A stretch of DNA of 64,000 bases from Limnanthes douglasii subsp. nivea (lineage: Eukaryota > Streptophyta > Magnoliopsida > Brassicales > Limnanthaceae), in assembly GCA_036936605.1 (NCBI GenBank), contig JAUPFV010000005.1:192570958-192634957 (forward strand), given 5' to 3'. Position 1 is the stretch's first letter; each line of letters opens with the position of its first letter. Under the pieces are notes generated by a model. The model had not been told where the DNA came from. It searched no databases and saw only the letters and a program-made list of their open reading frames with translations. Shown one piece after another: positions 43,288 to 54,179 of this stretch. The position numbers were made by a program, and so were the translations under genes.

Positions 43288-43528
43288 GTTGGCTTATAAC
43301 CTTTCTCGCATAGAGATCACTTGGCTTAGAGTATTTTATCATTTCTAATTGTTATCTAACTATCTCTTTTATATTATTTTAACCTTCCGTCTGACTCTCA
43401 TTTTTGTATCTTTGTTTTTTTTAACTCTAAAATTATTCCAAAATTTAGCCTGCTCATCACTAACGACTAAAATCTCCAACCTTCTGCCAGCCTGCATTTC
43501 TATTTCTATCATAGTTTCACACTTACAA

Positions 43529-43532
<4 letters not shown>

Positions 43533-43583
<51 letters not shown>
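43533..43583. repeat. (AT)n microsatellite
   Basis: Uninterrupted AT dinucleotide run of about 50 bp. Confidence 0.95.
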
Positions 43584-43587
<4 letters not shown>

Positions 43588-43921
43588 TAAAAATTAAAAC
43601 ATCTTTAAAAATTATTTTCTCTTTACCGAATAACTACTAACCCATTTGAACCCATTGCTTCAACAAAAAAAGCCACTATTTTTTCCAATCGGCCTTTAAC
43701 TTGTCGAGCTGGTATTTAACAGAAGAATAAGTTAATTTCGAGCTGGTGGTCTTCAACAGAAGAACAGATGATGAATACATTTGAATTTCATAAGCCTTTT
43801 GATTGAGTGTCAAATTTGCCTCCGCCTAAAGCACAACTTTCTCTCTCAGAATGACTTGATTTTAATTCAAGTTCTTTGATAATGCTCTGATAATTTTTCT
43901 ACTGCAAGCGAGTCTCTTCAA

Positions 43922-44676
43922 TAGGGCTGTCAAACGGATATTTCAGATACGAATCTGTCTATATCCGAATCCGAATCCAAAATCCAAAATCACTATTCGA
44001 ATCCGAATTCGAATCCGATTTTTTTTTAAAATAATATCTGAATCCGTATCCGAATAATATCCGAATAATATCCGAATCTGAATATCCACTAAAGTTTTTA
44101 ACTAATTGCATTATTGGTCAGGCTACCTTTATAGACACCTTAGTAGAAATTCATATTCCCATTTCAGATGTGGGATAAGGTTAAAAAATATACTTATTTT
44201 GAAAAGCCACCATGTCTTTTATAGAAAGTTTGGTAGCAATTCTTTTTCACATTTTAGATGTGGGATAAGAGTCAAAAGACTAAAAAAGATATACTTGTTA
44301 AGTAAAGTCACCATGTCTTTTATAAACAGTTTGGTAACGACTCTTTTTCCAACTTTAGATGTGGGATAGGTTATAATTTTTAAAGAAGCAATCTTCCATA
44401 TTTATGGACAACTTTTTTAGTATTTTGTTTTGCTTCTTACGATGTGGGATAACTAAAAAATGTTTAAATAAAAAAAATTATATATATATACAATTTCGGA
44501 TATCGGATATTTCGAATACGGATATGTCTATATCCATATCCGTTATTTTCGGATACGAATTCGGATACGGATATTATCCGTTTTCTTTCGAATACGGATA
44601 TTATCCGTTTTTTTCGGATTCGATATCGAATATTTCGATCGGATATCGGATTTTTCGGATTTTTTTGACAGCCCTA
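43922..44676. mobile_element. hAT-type MITE with 13-bp TIRs
   Basis: A 755-bp element with perfect terminal inverted repeats TAGGGCTGTCAAA / TTTGACAGCCCTA and an 8-bp target duplication CTCTTCAA (43914-43921 and 44677-44684), the hAT signature. The sub-terminal regions are filled with TCCGAAT/ATTCGGA words in opposite orientation at the two ends. No transposase. The centre holds four tandem ~80-100-bp units (see 44127-44450). It lies inside the coiled-coil frame of J. Confidence 0.9.
44127..44450 (-). promoter_or_regulatory. Four-fold array of snRNA-type USE/TATA modules inside the MITE
   Basis: On the minus strand, ATCCCACATCT occurs at 44166-44176, 44256-44266 and 44357-44367, and an exact ATCCCACATCG at 44440-44450. 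Each is followed after about 31-34 bases by a TATA-like box (CTATAAAG, TATAAAAG, TATAAAAG, ATAAATAT). In plants the USE with a TATA box at this wider spacing characterises Pol II snRNA promoters (U1, U2, U5). No snRNA sequence follows any of the boxes. Confidence 0.55.
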
Positions 44677-46071
44677 CTCTTCAAGATCAACCTTGAGAGT
44701 ATTAGAAACCGTAGATGCTTCAGTTGCTTGGTTCTCGTACAGTTCTACTTCACCTTCGAGTGCTTTTAGTTTTGCATTTAACTCACTAGCATCTGAATCT
44801 CATTGATTAACCATGTTGATTGCATTTTGCAACTGTTGTTTTGCTTCTAAGATTCGAACTTCAGTAGCAGTCTGAACTTCTAATGCTTTTGAATGCTTTT
44901 GAATGCTTATCTGTTACTTCCATAATAGTGTTCATGTGAGAAGTAAGTTGTTGTACATCCGCATCATTTTTAGAGACAACAGAGCTCAACAATACATCAA
45001 GTTCATGAGTCTTGCTCTTTAGTTGAACTCTGAACTGGACTCCGAAGCATTCTTCTCTGCTTTTGCAATCTCCCTTCTTAACTCTTCGTTTACGCTTTTT
45101 GAAGAGGTAAGTTTTGATAGTATCGCTCAGTTCTTATTTTAAAGTGGAAAATTTTATAGTTGTTTCAGCTAATTATTCTTCGTAAATCTTTATTTGATCT
45201 TCAAGAGCTTTTGATCCTTCAGATAAAGACTTAGCCTCTGAATCTTTAACTGTAACTTTTCCAATGCTTCATTGTGTTTGTTCTCGAAATCCTTAGTGAA
45301 GTACTTGTATGATGACTCAAGCTCCAAATTTCTTGCAGTAGCTTGATCTACTTTTCTACCATTGTATTCTACCTTCTCTTTACTAGATTTTAGCTTTACA
45401 AGTATGCAGGCCAGCTGCCTTGAGCTTATTTTTTATGCTCACCAATTTCTCTTATGTCAGTGTCAACTTTTTCGTTAAGATTTCTTACATTTCATTAGCT
45501 TCAATGAGCTTTACACTGGAGTTAGCTGATGCCTGCCAATTGTTTCTTCTCATGTGTTGCGACATTCAAGTTTTATGTTAGCTCTGTCTTTTTCTCACCA
45601 GCCATTTTCAATACAACCACAAGGTTTATGTTGTAGCACTATATGCTTCAAGTTCTGATGGAAGCTCAAACACTTTGTGTGTGTTAGACTCATTAAAGAG
45701 AATTGAAGAGTTGAATTTGAAAAGACAAAAGTAATTTAGTGAGTCATAAATTACTAATTAAGGACTGTAATCGTTTCTTCTTCTTTGTGTTAAACTCTCT
45801 AGAAAACCAAAAGCTAAGTTTTGTAAATGTATCGAAAAAGTCAGAGTCACTGAGCCTTTCTAATAAAATCGATTTGCAAAAGGTCTGGAGACGTAGCCAT
45901 AGTTTGCTGAACTTTGTTAACAATTCATGTGTTTTATTTTAGTATTGTTTTTTGTGTTTTTTTTTCTTTTATTCTGATTGTAGGGAAATTGTGTATTTTC
46001 TTAAAACCTTTTTTACCTCAAGCCAATCTAGAAGTCACTCACCAATAAAATTGTATATTTTTTCCAACAAC

Positions 46072-46085
46072 TGGTATCAGAGCTA
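46072..46085 (+). promoter_or_regulatory. tRNA-iMet-type primer binding site, element I
   Basis: TGGTATCAGAGCTA lies two bases after the LTR end CCAACA, as expected for copia. Confidence 0.85.
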
Positions 46086-46130
46086 CAACTTTGGTAGCGA
46101 TCCAAATGAGGTCAAATTTGAGTGGGAGCA

Positions 46131-47016
46131 ATGGCTGCAAAGAAAGAAAATGTGAGACTCAAAAAGTTCAATGGTGTAAATTTTTGGTTCTGGAAGATGC
46201 AGATTGAAGATTATATGTACTAGAAAAAACTCTATCAACCCCTCTAAAAAAAGAAGACAGAGAGTATGAAAGATGCAGATTGAAGTCATTTGATTGACGT
46301 TATCCCGCAATGTTGCTTTCAAAATCGTAAAAGAAACAACCACATTGGGTCTTATGAAGGCTCTCTCCAGTATGTGTGAGAAGCCATCAACGTCAAATAA
46401 AGTACACTTGATAAGGCGTTTATTCAATTTGCAGATAACAGAAGACGCATCCGTAGCTCAACAACTCAATGAACTCAATATAATCATGACATAGTTGAGT
46501 TCAGTTAAAATTGATTTTACAAAAGAAATACGAGAATTAATATTATTGTCTTCCCTACCATATAGTTGGAATGCTATTGTCATGACTGTGAGTAGCTCTT
46601 CAGGAAGAAATAAGTTTAAATTTGATGATGTTCGTGACCTGGTTCTCAGTGAAGAGGCCCGAAGGAGAGAACCAGGTAAGTCATCAATCTCCTCAGTCTT
46701 ACATACAGAGTCAAAAGGAAGAAATTCAACGAGGCGGTATAGATGTGCTAAATTAAACTACCAATGTAGATCAAGAGACTGGAGGTCCAACTCTATGAAA
46801 CCTAAAAATTCCCATTGGTTGATAAACATCAAGTGTTGGAATTATGGGAAGACTGGGCACTATAAATATCAGTGCAAGATAGAACCAAAGGACCATGAGA
46901 AGAAGACAGAGGCAAATGTCAGTTCAGAAGGAGACGATACGTTAATATGCTCCTTAGAAAACAGGAAAGAATCTTGGGTGTTAGACTCCATAGAATCGTT
47001 CCAGGAACAAGCTTGA
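46131..47016 (+). pseudogene. gag and protease start of copia element I
   Basis: From ATG 46131: MAAKKENVRLKKFNGVNFWF, WKMQIEDYMY and a stop. After frameshifts, TLSRNVAFKIVKETTT, MKALSSMCEKPSTSNKVHLI and RRLFNLQITEDASVAQQLNE (46294-46494) follow. Then SSLPYSWNAIVMTVSSSSGR and FDDVRDLVLSEEARRRE (46495-46680). The zinc knuckle reads CWNYGKTGHYKYQC, with the second Cys replaced by Tyr. The frame reaches SWVLDS, the start of the protease motif, and breaks there. Confidence 0.85.
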
Positions 47017-47930
47017 TCCCAAATCGAATAAATGTTTCCTGTTTGGCTATGGCGAAGATGAATTTAGTTATCGTGTTTAGGATGAGGAAAAAATGAAGAT
47101 TATTTGAAGTAGAGACGTGATCTTTGATGAAAAAATGATGTACAAAAACATACATAAAACTGATGTAGTCATACGGATCAGTATTTGTAAACATTGAAGG
47201 GGTCCCACATAGTCAAGAAATAGAGCCGATCAGATTAAACCCTCAACAAAGAGAGTCAGTTCGACAGACCGATCGGCAATAGTCTGATACCCTATAGCCG
47301 ACCGAGGTAGTTTTTGTTTTGAGAATATCTTCCCGACCCCATGTTCCCAACAGGAGATACTTTAATTATTTGTTGCTGACCGATGAAAGGGAGCCCGAAT
47401 ACTATGATGAAGCTTGTCAGACCAGTGATACTAGCAAGTGGGATCTTGTCATTAAAATGAAATGGAATCTTTAATCCAAAGTGAGACATGAGAATTAGTT
47501 GAGTTACCCATGGGTAAGAAGGCACTTCAGAACAAATGGGTGTACCGCATGAAAGATGAGCATGATGGCTCTAAAAAATACAAAGCCCGACTAGTTGTCA
47601 AAGGGTTCCAGCCAAATGAATGAATTGATGACACGAACATTTTTGGTCCAATTGTGAAGCTCAATACTATTAAATAATTGTTTAGTATTGTTGTCATTGA
47701 AGACCTTTATCTTGAACAGTTACATGTGAAGACTTCATTTCTTCACGAGGACTTGGATGAGGAGATATACATGCAACAACCACGAGGTTTCTTAAAAGAA
47801 GAGAAAGAAAACATAATATGCAGACTCAAGAAAAATTTATATGGTCAAACCTTATGATAGTGGTACAAGAAATTTGACGGGTTTATGCACAAAAAGAGTT
47901 TCTGGAAATATAATGTCGACCAGTGTTGAC
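47017..47930 (+). pseudogene. integrase tail and RT fragment of copia element I
   Basis: After a deletion of most of protease and integrase, the frame-corrected sequence gives CLFGYGEDEF and DEKMMYKNIHKTDV, then LLTDEREPEYYDEA, ELPMGKKALQNKWVYRMKDE, HDGSKKYKARLVVKGFQPNE, HVKTSFLHEDLDEEIYMQQP (Asp replaced by His in the first RT motif) and WYKKFDGFMHKK. The YVDD motif and RNase H are absent. Many frameshifts. Confidence 0.75.
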
Positions 47931-48630
47931 GAGGTTAGGCTTGTTAAATTATTACTAGGTTCTATGTATATGAAACTCTTCAAACTTTTAGAAGACTTTT
48001 TTTTCTTCAAGTTGAAGAAGCTTATTCTTTTAGTTGAAGATGTTTTTTATTGAGATTTTGAAGATGAGCTCTTTCGAAATTTCTTACCAGGTCTGACTGC
48101 ATTTAAAGCATCTGTTACTTGCATTGCCTCTTGTGTAGTTGCTTCAAACTCTTAGTAGCAACTTTTTATTTCTTCAATAAAGCAAAACCTAAAATAGCTT
48201 TAAGAAAAAATTCCTACAACGGACCTTGATTGTAATCATCATCATTCAAACAAAACAAGGCCGATTCGGATTATTGAGCAAACATTTCGAGCCCTAACTA
48301 GGAACGGATCCGTAACTAAAACTGAGACTATGCCAGAAATGATATAAAAAATATTAACAAAAAATAAATATTTAAGTATTACATATTAAAAATATACTAA
48401 TATTTCACTTAAAGAAAGAATATAAGTAGGTTCTTCATATGGTCTTTCAATTTATTCATTTCTTATAATAGAAGTATCAGACTCCAGAAATCTAGGAGTG
48501 CGCATAAAAAACTTGCGCAACATTTTGTTACCAAATTAAACTAAATCATTCACTAAACACTGAGACAAACAAAACAAAATTCACATGTAATATGTAAAAA
48601 ATCGTAAATTAGTAACCAAATTATTTGAAA

Positions 48631-49062
48631 ACTTAAATACAATTAGTAATCAAATCATTTCAAAACACATTTTATTATTTAAAACTTTATTCTTATTATA
48701 ACACTTTATTATTTAGATATAATTATTTAATAAGCAAATTTAGGATAAAAAGTTCATTACTTAATTACTTGGCCAAGTATGAATAATTATCTGATATAAA
48801 TCATTCATATACAAAACTTATACAAAAAATAATAAACAATTATATGTTTAACTTAAATACAATTAGTAATCAAATCACTGCAAACACATTTTATTATTTA
48901 AACTTTAGTCTTATTATAACATTTTATTATTTAAATTTAATTATCTAATTAATATATTTGGGATAAAAAATTATTATTTAAATAAAATTAATAAATTACC
49001 TAAATATGATTAATAAAATATGGACAAAATTTATAAAAAAAACTATTATATGTTTAACTATT
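48631..49062. repeat. 220-bp tandem duplication
   Basis: ACTTAAATACAATTAGTAAT starts both copies (48631 and 48851), and TATATGTTTAACT closes both. Copies differ by small indels. Confidence 0.75.
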
Positions 49063-49329
49063 CCACTTTTCTCTTAAAAGATCAGATACTCAACTTTTAG
49101 ACCAATCTAAATACCATACAAAACAAAATCAAGAATTTGAGACCTTAACTTACCACTTAATACATCTAATTATTAATAAGTAATAACCATCTAACTTTTT
49201 TATTTATTTTAGAAAAAATATCCCGATATATATTTCTTTTTATTTCTCTTGGAACAAATATTGTGATAATATTTCTTTTTATTTCTCTTACAACAAAGAT
49301 ATTTATTCATTCACCACTCATGCACCCAC

Positions 49330-49439
49330 TGCCTCAAAAACACTGTTTGAAAGTGAAATTTCTATTTATATTACCAAAGAAGAATGCCTCAAAAACACTG
49401 TTTGAAAGTGAAATTTCTATTTATATTACCAAAGAAGAA
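49330..49439. repeat. Perfect 55-bp tandem duplication
   Basis: TGCCTCAAAAACACTG begins both units (49330, 49385), which appear identical, so the duplication is recent compared with its surroundings. Confidence 0.9.
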
Positions 49440-50651
49440 TGAAATTCTGATATTAAGAAGGTCTCTAATTTCAATTACGGTTTTGATATCTGATTTCGAT
49501 TACGAAAGAAAGATGATATTTTAGTTTCAAAAAAGGTTTCCATTTAAAAAAATGATTTATGATTATGTTTATCAAGAAGGGTTCCGATTTGGGGTTACAA
49601 GTTGGAGAAAATTTGGGCATTTGAATTGGAGGCGAAAAAAGATGAAACTGATTGTGTTTATAGGGTTTCGATTTAGGGAATTATAATTGAAGGTGAATAA
49701 AAGAGAAGGGGAATTGGGGGCAAGAAAAAAGAATCGTGATTGAGTATAGTAGAATAAAGTGAAACTATAAAAAAGGACGAGAAAAAAGGATCGTAATTGA
49801 GCGTAGTAGAAAAGAAAGACAAAAATATAATTTTTCGGGGTTTATGAAGTTTGAACTAATGACTAGAGTACAAAGGTAAGGCTCTATACTACTATACTAA
49901 ACATTTTTTTTTAATTTAAGATATGCCATGATATTTGGCTACCCTCTAAATCCGCCCCTGGCGCTGGCCATCTGGTAACGACTATACATTGATCTTAACA
50001 AGAGAGTAAATTCATAACCCATATAGACGAAAAAGAGATAGATCTATGTTTATTGGTTTAAATATGTAAAATGAATCTATCATCGTCTTTAATACCATTT
50101 TTGGTGTATCTTTAATCTCATTTAGACGACTTCTTGATCTTATCATTTTTTAAGGATTCTTTATAATAAAAGAATATTGTAAACTATATATACCTGCAAA
50201 TTACCAAAATTATAGTAGCACCATACTAACTAATTGAACAAGAAAGTAAGTAGTAATTGCTAAAATATGAACATTGTTTCTCTATGTTATCTATTATTTT
50301 ATTTTTATGATTTAATACAAATTAGAAACTCTGACGCAAACAAAGACATATATGATCAAAGCAAAGTATGGTGGCTCATACCACCACATAGTAGCTAAGT
50401 GTTATATTTAAGGATTTTGTATACAAAGCATGTATCTTAGAAATATATGTGTTATATATTAAATTTTCAAACAAATTATGGGCATTTAGCACTTACGTGA
50501 ACATAAACATAAATACAGTTGGCTCAAAAAAAGATGCAACATGGGTAAAAGATATGTAAACATGAAAATTTTCAAAACAAGAAAAAAGTAGAATTGAATG
50601 ATATTTTAATTCGTAAGACTATTCAATATTATCAAAAAAATTGTTGTTGAG

Positions 50652-50775
50652 ATTACTATTTAATTTACGCTACATATCATGAAAATGGTGATAGCTAAAA
50701 ACTTGTTATTCAAATTACTATTTAATTTATGCTACATCTCATGAAAATGACGATAACTAGATCATTTCTAACATA
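50652..50775. repeat. 62-bp tandem duplication
   Basis: ATTACTATTTAATTTACGCT and ATTACTATTTAATTTATGCT at 50652 and 50714, followed by CTACAT and CATGAAAATG. Confidence 0.7.
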
Positions 50776-52570
50776 TACACAATTAGTAGTAACACTTTTA
50801 AATAAAGTTCACATCATTTAGATTTTAACATTAATCTACAATAGGAGAAACGATACTAACTAAGCATTTTCATCTAGTCGTTTCTATTCAGTGACAATCA
50901 ATGTCTCCTCTACGTCATCTTGGTTATTCTTTTACGACACTTACAAATGGAAAGTTTTGCTTTGAAAATTATTTAAATAATGTAAAACAATTTTCCTATA
51001 GTCGAAATATGTGTAACACAAATATATTTGAACTTATATACATATTGGCCACTACCTGGCCTGTTTGGGAAGCTCTCAATGATATTTTATCAAACACTTC
51101 GAGGCCTTAAACAATGTTTAACAAAAGCTGGGCATACCCTACTGTATGAATCAACTAAACATTAAGGAAAACTCCAGAAACCAATACACAAGCACGAAAA
51201 TACATAGATTAAAAATACATAACTAAAAGATACAATACAACATAAACACACTCCATAGTCATTATTAACTAACTAAACACGAGACATATAGTTACATAAC
51301 GATATAAATTTTGGAAGACGTTGCAAAAATGCAGGCACAATATGAATATACAAGAATATGTATACAAATTTATTCACTCACACACATGTAATATTTACAT
51401 ACTAGCACACAATGATGAGCAAAACATATGGTAACATATTAGTCAACAACATTTGCGCGCCAATTTTCAATATGAATATCAACTATAAAACTTTTAATTA
51501 TAATCCAGCCCACACTTCAAAGTTTACAATGTTAGAAGAAAGTAATCTACATACACAACCTAACTTTTAACCATTTTGATATTTCATTAATTTATATTAA
51601 TAAATGAAAGTATCATGTTGACCCTCAATAAAAAAATAACCAACAAATTTAGAAACCAATCAATAATAGATCAAGAACCGGAAAACGATCAATAAATATG
51701 AAATAAAAAAACAAATAAACTTCATACCATAGGTGAATCCAAATATAAACTTCACCAAAAAAAATACCTTAACTTATTCCTGATTTGATATGAATCCAAA
51801 TATAAAATTATACATCAATCTCTTCTTATTGACGAAAAAACCTAATTGGTGTAATAAAAAAAGAGATTAATCCTGAAAAAACTCGATCTTTGGAAATTGA
51901 ATGGATTTGGAAGATTGCGGTGTTGATTCGTGATTCTTTTTATAAATCGGAAAATAAACTTCAAATTAGACTTATTAGCCTTCTTAATCGTGACTCGATT
52001 TCTTTAAATCTTGGATCGAAACCAAAAAAACTTCAAATCAGAGACTCAGATTTATATATCCATTCCACAACTTTAGTCGATTTTAGGACTTAAAGTTCAT
52101 GCACTCTCAATCTTAGATGATTCTTGAATCTAAAATAATTATTGACTATGAAACTAAATAAAAGTTTTTAAAACCCAATTTACTAAATACAAATATCAAT
52201 CCTTTATTTCTTGCCCTGATTTAGACCAAAACCATCGACAGTGAAAACCGAAAACCACAAATGATTAGAAACTCAGACAAGTCCAGATTTACATTCTTGT
52301 CAATGATTTCTCTCGAAATAACTTCACATAGCATAAAAAATAAACGAATACCACTCTGATGGATAAATTAAATTAAGATATTTTAAAATTGCTTCATAGA
52401 GCCATCAAAGACGAAAAGACAAGAAAACTCTTTCACTTGACATTGCGATCTTTATTTGACCTTTTATTCCTTGGTTATGTTCTTTTGTTTTTCTATTATT
52501 TTCATAGAACCTTCTTTATCTTGGAAAACAAAACCATTTTGGTTTTACAAAATAGAAAACAAAATTGATA

Positions 52571-52588
52571 CTTACAGAGATGAAGCCA
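52571..52588 (-). promoter_or_regulatory. candidate primer binding site, element J
   Basis: On the minus strand the LTR is followed by AAT and TGGCTTCATCTCTGTAAG. The spacing equals that in B and C. The tRNA is not identified. Confidence 0.5.
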
Positions 52589-52591
52589 ATT

Positions 52592-52879
52592 TGATAATGC
52601 CTAAAACCAAATCAAATACTAGAAGAGGTTTTCTAAAGTGGAAAGGTTTTTGTAAAAATAAAGATGAATTTAGAGAGAAAATAAGTATTTTATTGTCAAT
52701 TAGAATAGTCCCCTTCGGGTGCTCCTATCCACACATATATATATATATATATTACATAGGTTAGTCTAATATGCCCTTATAAATTAGTATATTAGCCTTT
52801 AATGCATAGTAAATGCCCATATACTATATAATTTCATAAATATCCGCTTTATCACTATTCAGATATTATAACCTCATCA
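52592..52879 (-). repeat. 5' LTR of element J
   Basis: Partner of 40960-41239; plus strand TGATAATGCCTAAAACC to CCTCATCA. Followed by AAAGG, then integrase sequence of element E. Confidence 0.75.
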
Positions 52880-53440
52880 AAAGGTTATTCGTAAGAAATT
52901 ATGCTTGATTTGCTGGAAAAGTCCAATTTGACCCATCAGGCTTTATATAACTTAGTTCTTTTATCTAGAATTGCATTGATTTACGAAACTCGAGATTTTA
53001 AAGAGCTCATAACAAAAAAATATGTTATGGATAATGAAGTGTATAATTTTTTTGAATCAGTTTATTACAAGAAGCTCGACCTCCATCTATTTCAAAAACT
53101 AACCAATTGTGACTATAAGTAACTGTAATCCCTCGTGTGCTTTTGGTAGAGATCATACTATATTTAACCCTCGTATGTTAAAAAAATGGTTGCATAAATG
53201 GATTTCACTAGTACCACCGAGGTATGAATTAAGTTTACAACTTACTGGTAATTATTACAGTGTTACACAAATGTTAAAGCATCCTCGCATATCGTAGGTC
53301 GGTAGTAGTCTTATATGAGAATCTTATTATGGAGGAGTTTATACCTAGTGAGGCTCCTTCGTGGAGTAGTTCGAGTGCAAAGGTTGATTCTTCCGAGCAA
53401 AAACATCAAAATAAAGATCGAGAGATATTTTGATGAGATT
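52880..53440 (-). pseudogene. integrase N-terminal part of element E
   Basis: With frame changes the minus strand reads FCSEESTFALELLHEGA (start of the zinc-binding region, about 53390-53340), DYYRPTICEDALTFV, HCNNYQ and LIHTSVVLVKSIY (53290-53200), then after a decayed core GLFQQIKHNF at 52900. That joins LWSYCTT at 40930 once element J is removed. The plus-strand frames here (52901-53122, 53109-53297) are therefore treated as shadows. Confidence 0.65.
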
Positions 53441-54179
53441 TTTCAAGTATAGTATAGTAAATTTATAATATTTTGACACTTGTAGCCTCGAAGTTGTTAG
53501 TTGGGAGTGCCATTTGCATGAAGCAAGCTCGGATTGGAGTTCATCAATTAGATGGCTTGTTGAATGTCATAGACTTTGAGGTTGTTTTAGAGAGGTTGTT
53601 TCTTGTCAGTTAGTACATGAAAGAAAATTCCTGAATGATGACCTATAGTTTGTATTTAACTTCTTTCGGAAGCGAGTGCATTCGTTATTTTTTTTATTTC
53701 AGCCCGTGGTATTTGTTCGCACTGCACTGGTTCACTTTTAGAGGCCTCAGCCTATAGCTTTGGTAGATAAAGGATGAGTGTATCATTTTTGGCTTCGGCC
53801 TTTTCCAAAGCATATTTCACTAGATATTAAGTGCTAATGAGAATTCTTATGCATCATGCCTCCACACCTTTGGGAAATTCAAAGCTCTTCTATAACAACT
53901 TCATATTTGGTCTTAATGTTCGAGTCTGGGAATCCAAATCGGATGGATTAGTAGAGTGTATCTCACGTAGAGGATATGAGCTAAATACCAGTACTAAACA
54001 CTTGATTGTTTGAATCCTTAGTTTGTACGAATTATCCACAGTGGTTCTAGACTAGCATCTCATGAAGTAGGTTGTTCGACTTGAGATTCAGTGAGGAAAC
54101 TTGCTAGAATTTATGCTTTAATAACATTTCAGGGTTCAAACTTGACGTTAAAATATCATATTTCTACAGACCATAGTGT
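53441..54179 (-). pseudogene. second RNase H-like domain and linker of element E
   Basis: EKAEAKNDTLILYLPKL, CEQIPRAEIKKITNALAS (about 53830-53680), then the integrase linker NNFEATSVKIL near 53480. It corresponds to RLEKF...DRLILYLWEL and ADSLANIA in element B. Heavily mutated. Confidence 0.6.

Larger units (their letters stand above)
45682..47930 (+). mobile_element. Ty1/copia element I, internally deleted and 3'-truncated
   Basis: Candidate 5' LTR 45682-46069 (TGTTAGACTC to TTTCCAACA), primer site TGGTATCAGAGCTA at 46072-46085, gag from 46131, the start of protease, then a deletion to the late integrase/RT linker, and RT broken off in the palm near 47927. No 3' LTR is seen. It lies inside the coiled-coil frame of J, which resumes at about 47940. 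The Gag type is that of the Tnt1-like copia group. Confidence 0.75.
43620..48230 (-). pseudogene. Broken coiled-coil reading frame in element J
   Basis: Minus-strand coding traces run from about 48230 (EFEATTQEAMQVTDALNAV, then a Ser/Lys-rich stretch to 47940), are interrupted by copia element I, resume at 45680 (VFELPSELEAYSATT, SVKLIEANEM, SEGSKALEDQIKIYEE) and continue through ALEVQTATEVRILEAKQQLQ and ELNAKLKALEGEVELYEN (about 44900-44700). They are interrupted again by the MITE (43922-44676) and end near 43620. The heptad-like Leu/Ala/Glu pattern points to a long coiled coil, similar in style to the aORF C-terminus, but here it lies in the sense orientation of J. No catalytic domain is recognised. 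Confidence 0.5.
48303..49963. mobile_element. Possible non-autonomous DNA transposon
   Basis: The left edge AGGAACGGATCCG and the reverse complement of the right edge, AGGGGCGGATTTAG, are similar. Sub-terminal ACTATGCCA and GGTAGCCA blocks follow at similar distance. No target duplication could be matched and there is no coding sequence, so this is tentative. Confidence 0.25.
48240..52570. other. Non-coding 5' part of element J
   Basis: About 4.3 kb of AT-rich DNA with no supported coding region. Frames at 50901-51110, 51890-52093 and 52456-52764 show no domain. It contains a 220-bp duplication (48631-49062), a perfect 55-bp duplication (49330-49439), a 62-bp duplication (50652-50775) and a possible DNA transposon (48303-49963). 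Confidence 0.5.
40960..52879 (-). mobile_element. LTR element J, non-autonomous, inserted in element E
   Basis: Direct repeats of 280 and 288 bp (40960-41239 and 52592-52879) bound this 11.9-kb block. The minus strand shows a primer-site-like TGGCTTCATCTCTGTAAG after an AAT gap at the right LTR and a purine-rich AAGACTATGGGAAGCCC at the left LTR, which gives the minus orientation. The flanks are AAGGG on the left and AAAGG on the right, equal if one G is an insertion. No gag-pol is recognised; inside is a broken coiled-coil frame (43620-48230) plus nested TRIM, hAT MITE and copia. The LTR start TGATGAGG resembles B and C. Confidence 0.65.

Noticed and set aside
44106..44769. Plus ORFs of 87 and 121 codons inside the MITE
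   Set aside because: They translate sub-terminal repeats and the tandem promoter-like units; no transposase signature.
52901..53297. Two plus-strand ORFs first read as an aORF C-terminus
   Set aside because: The minus strand carries clear integrase blocks (EESTFALELLHEG, DYYRPTICEDALTFV) here, so the plus frames are shadows.
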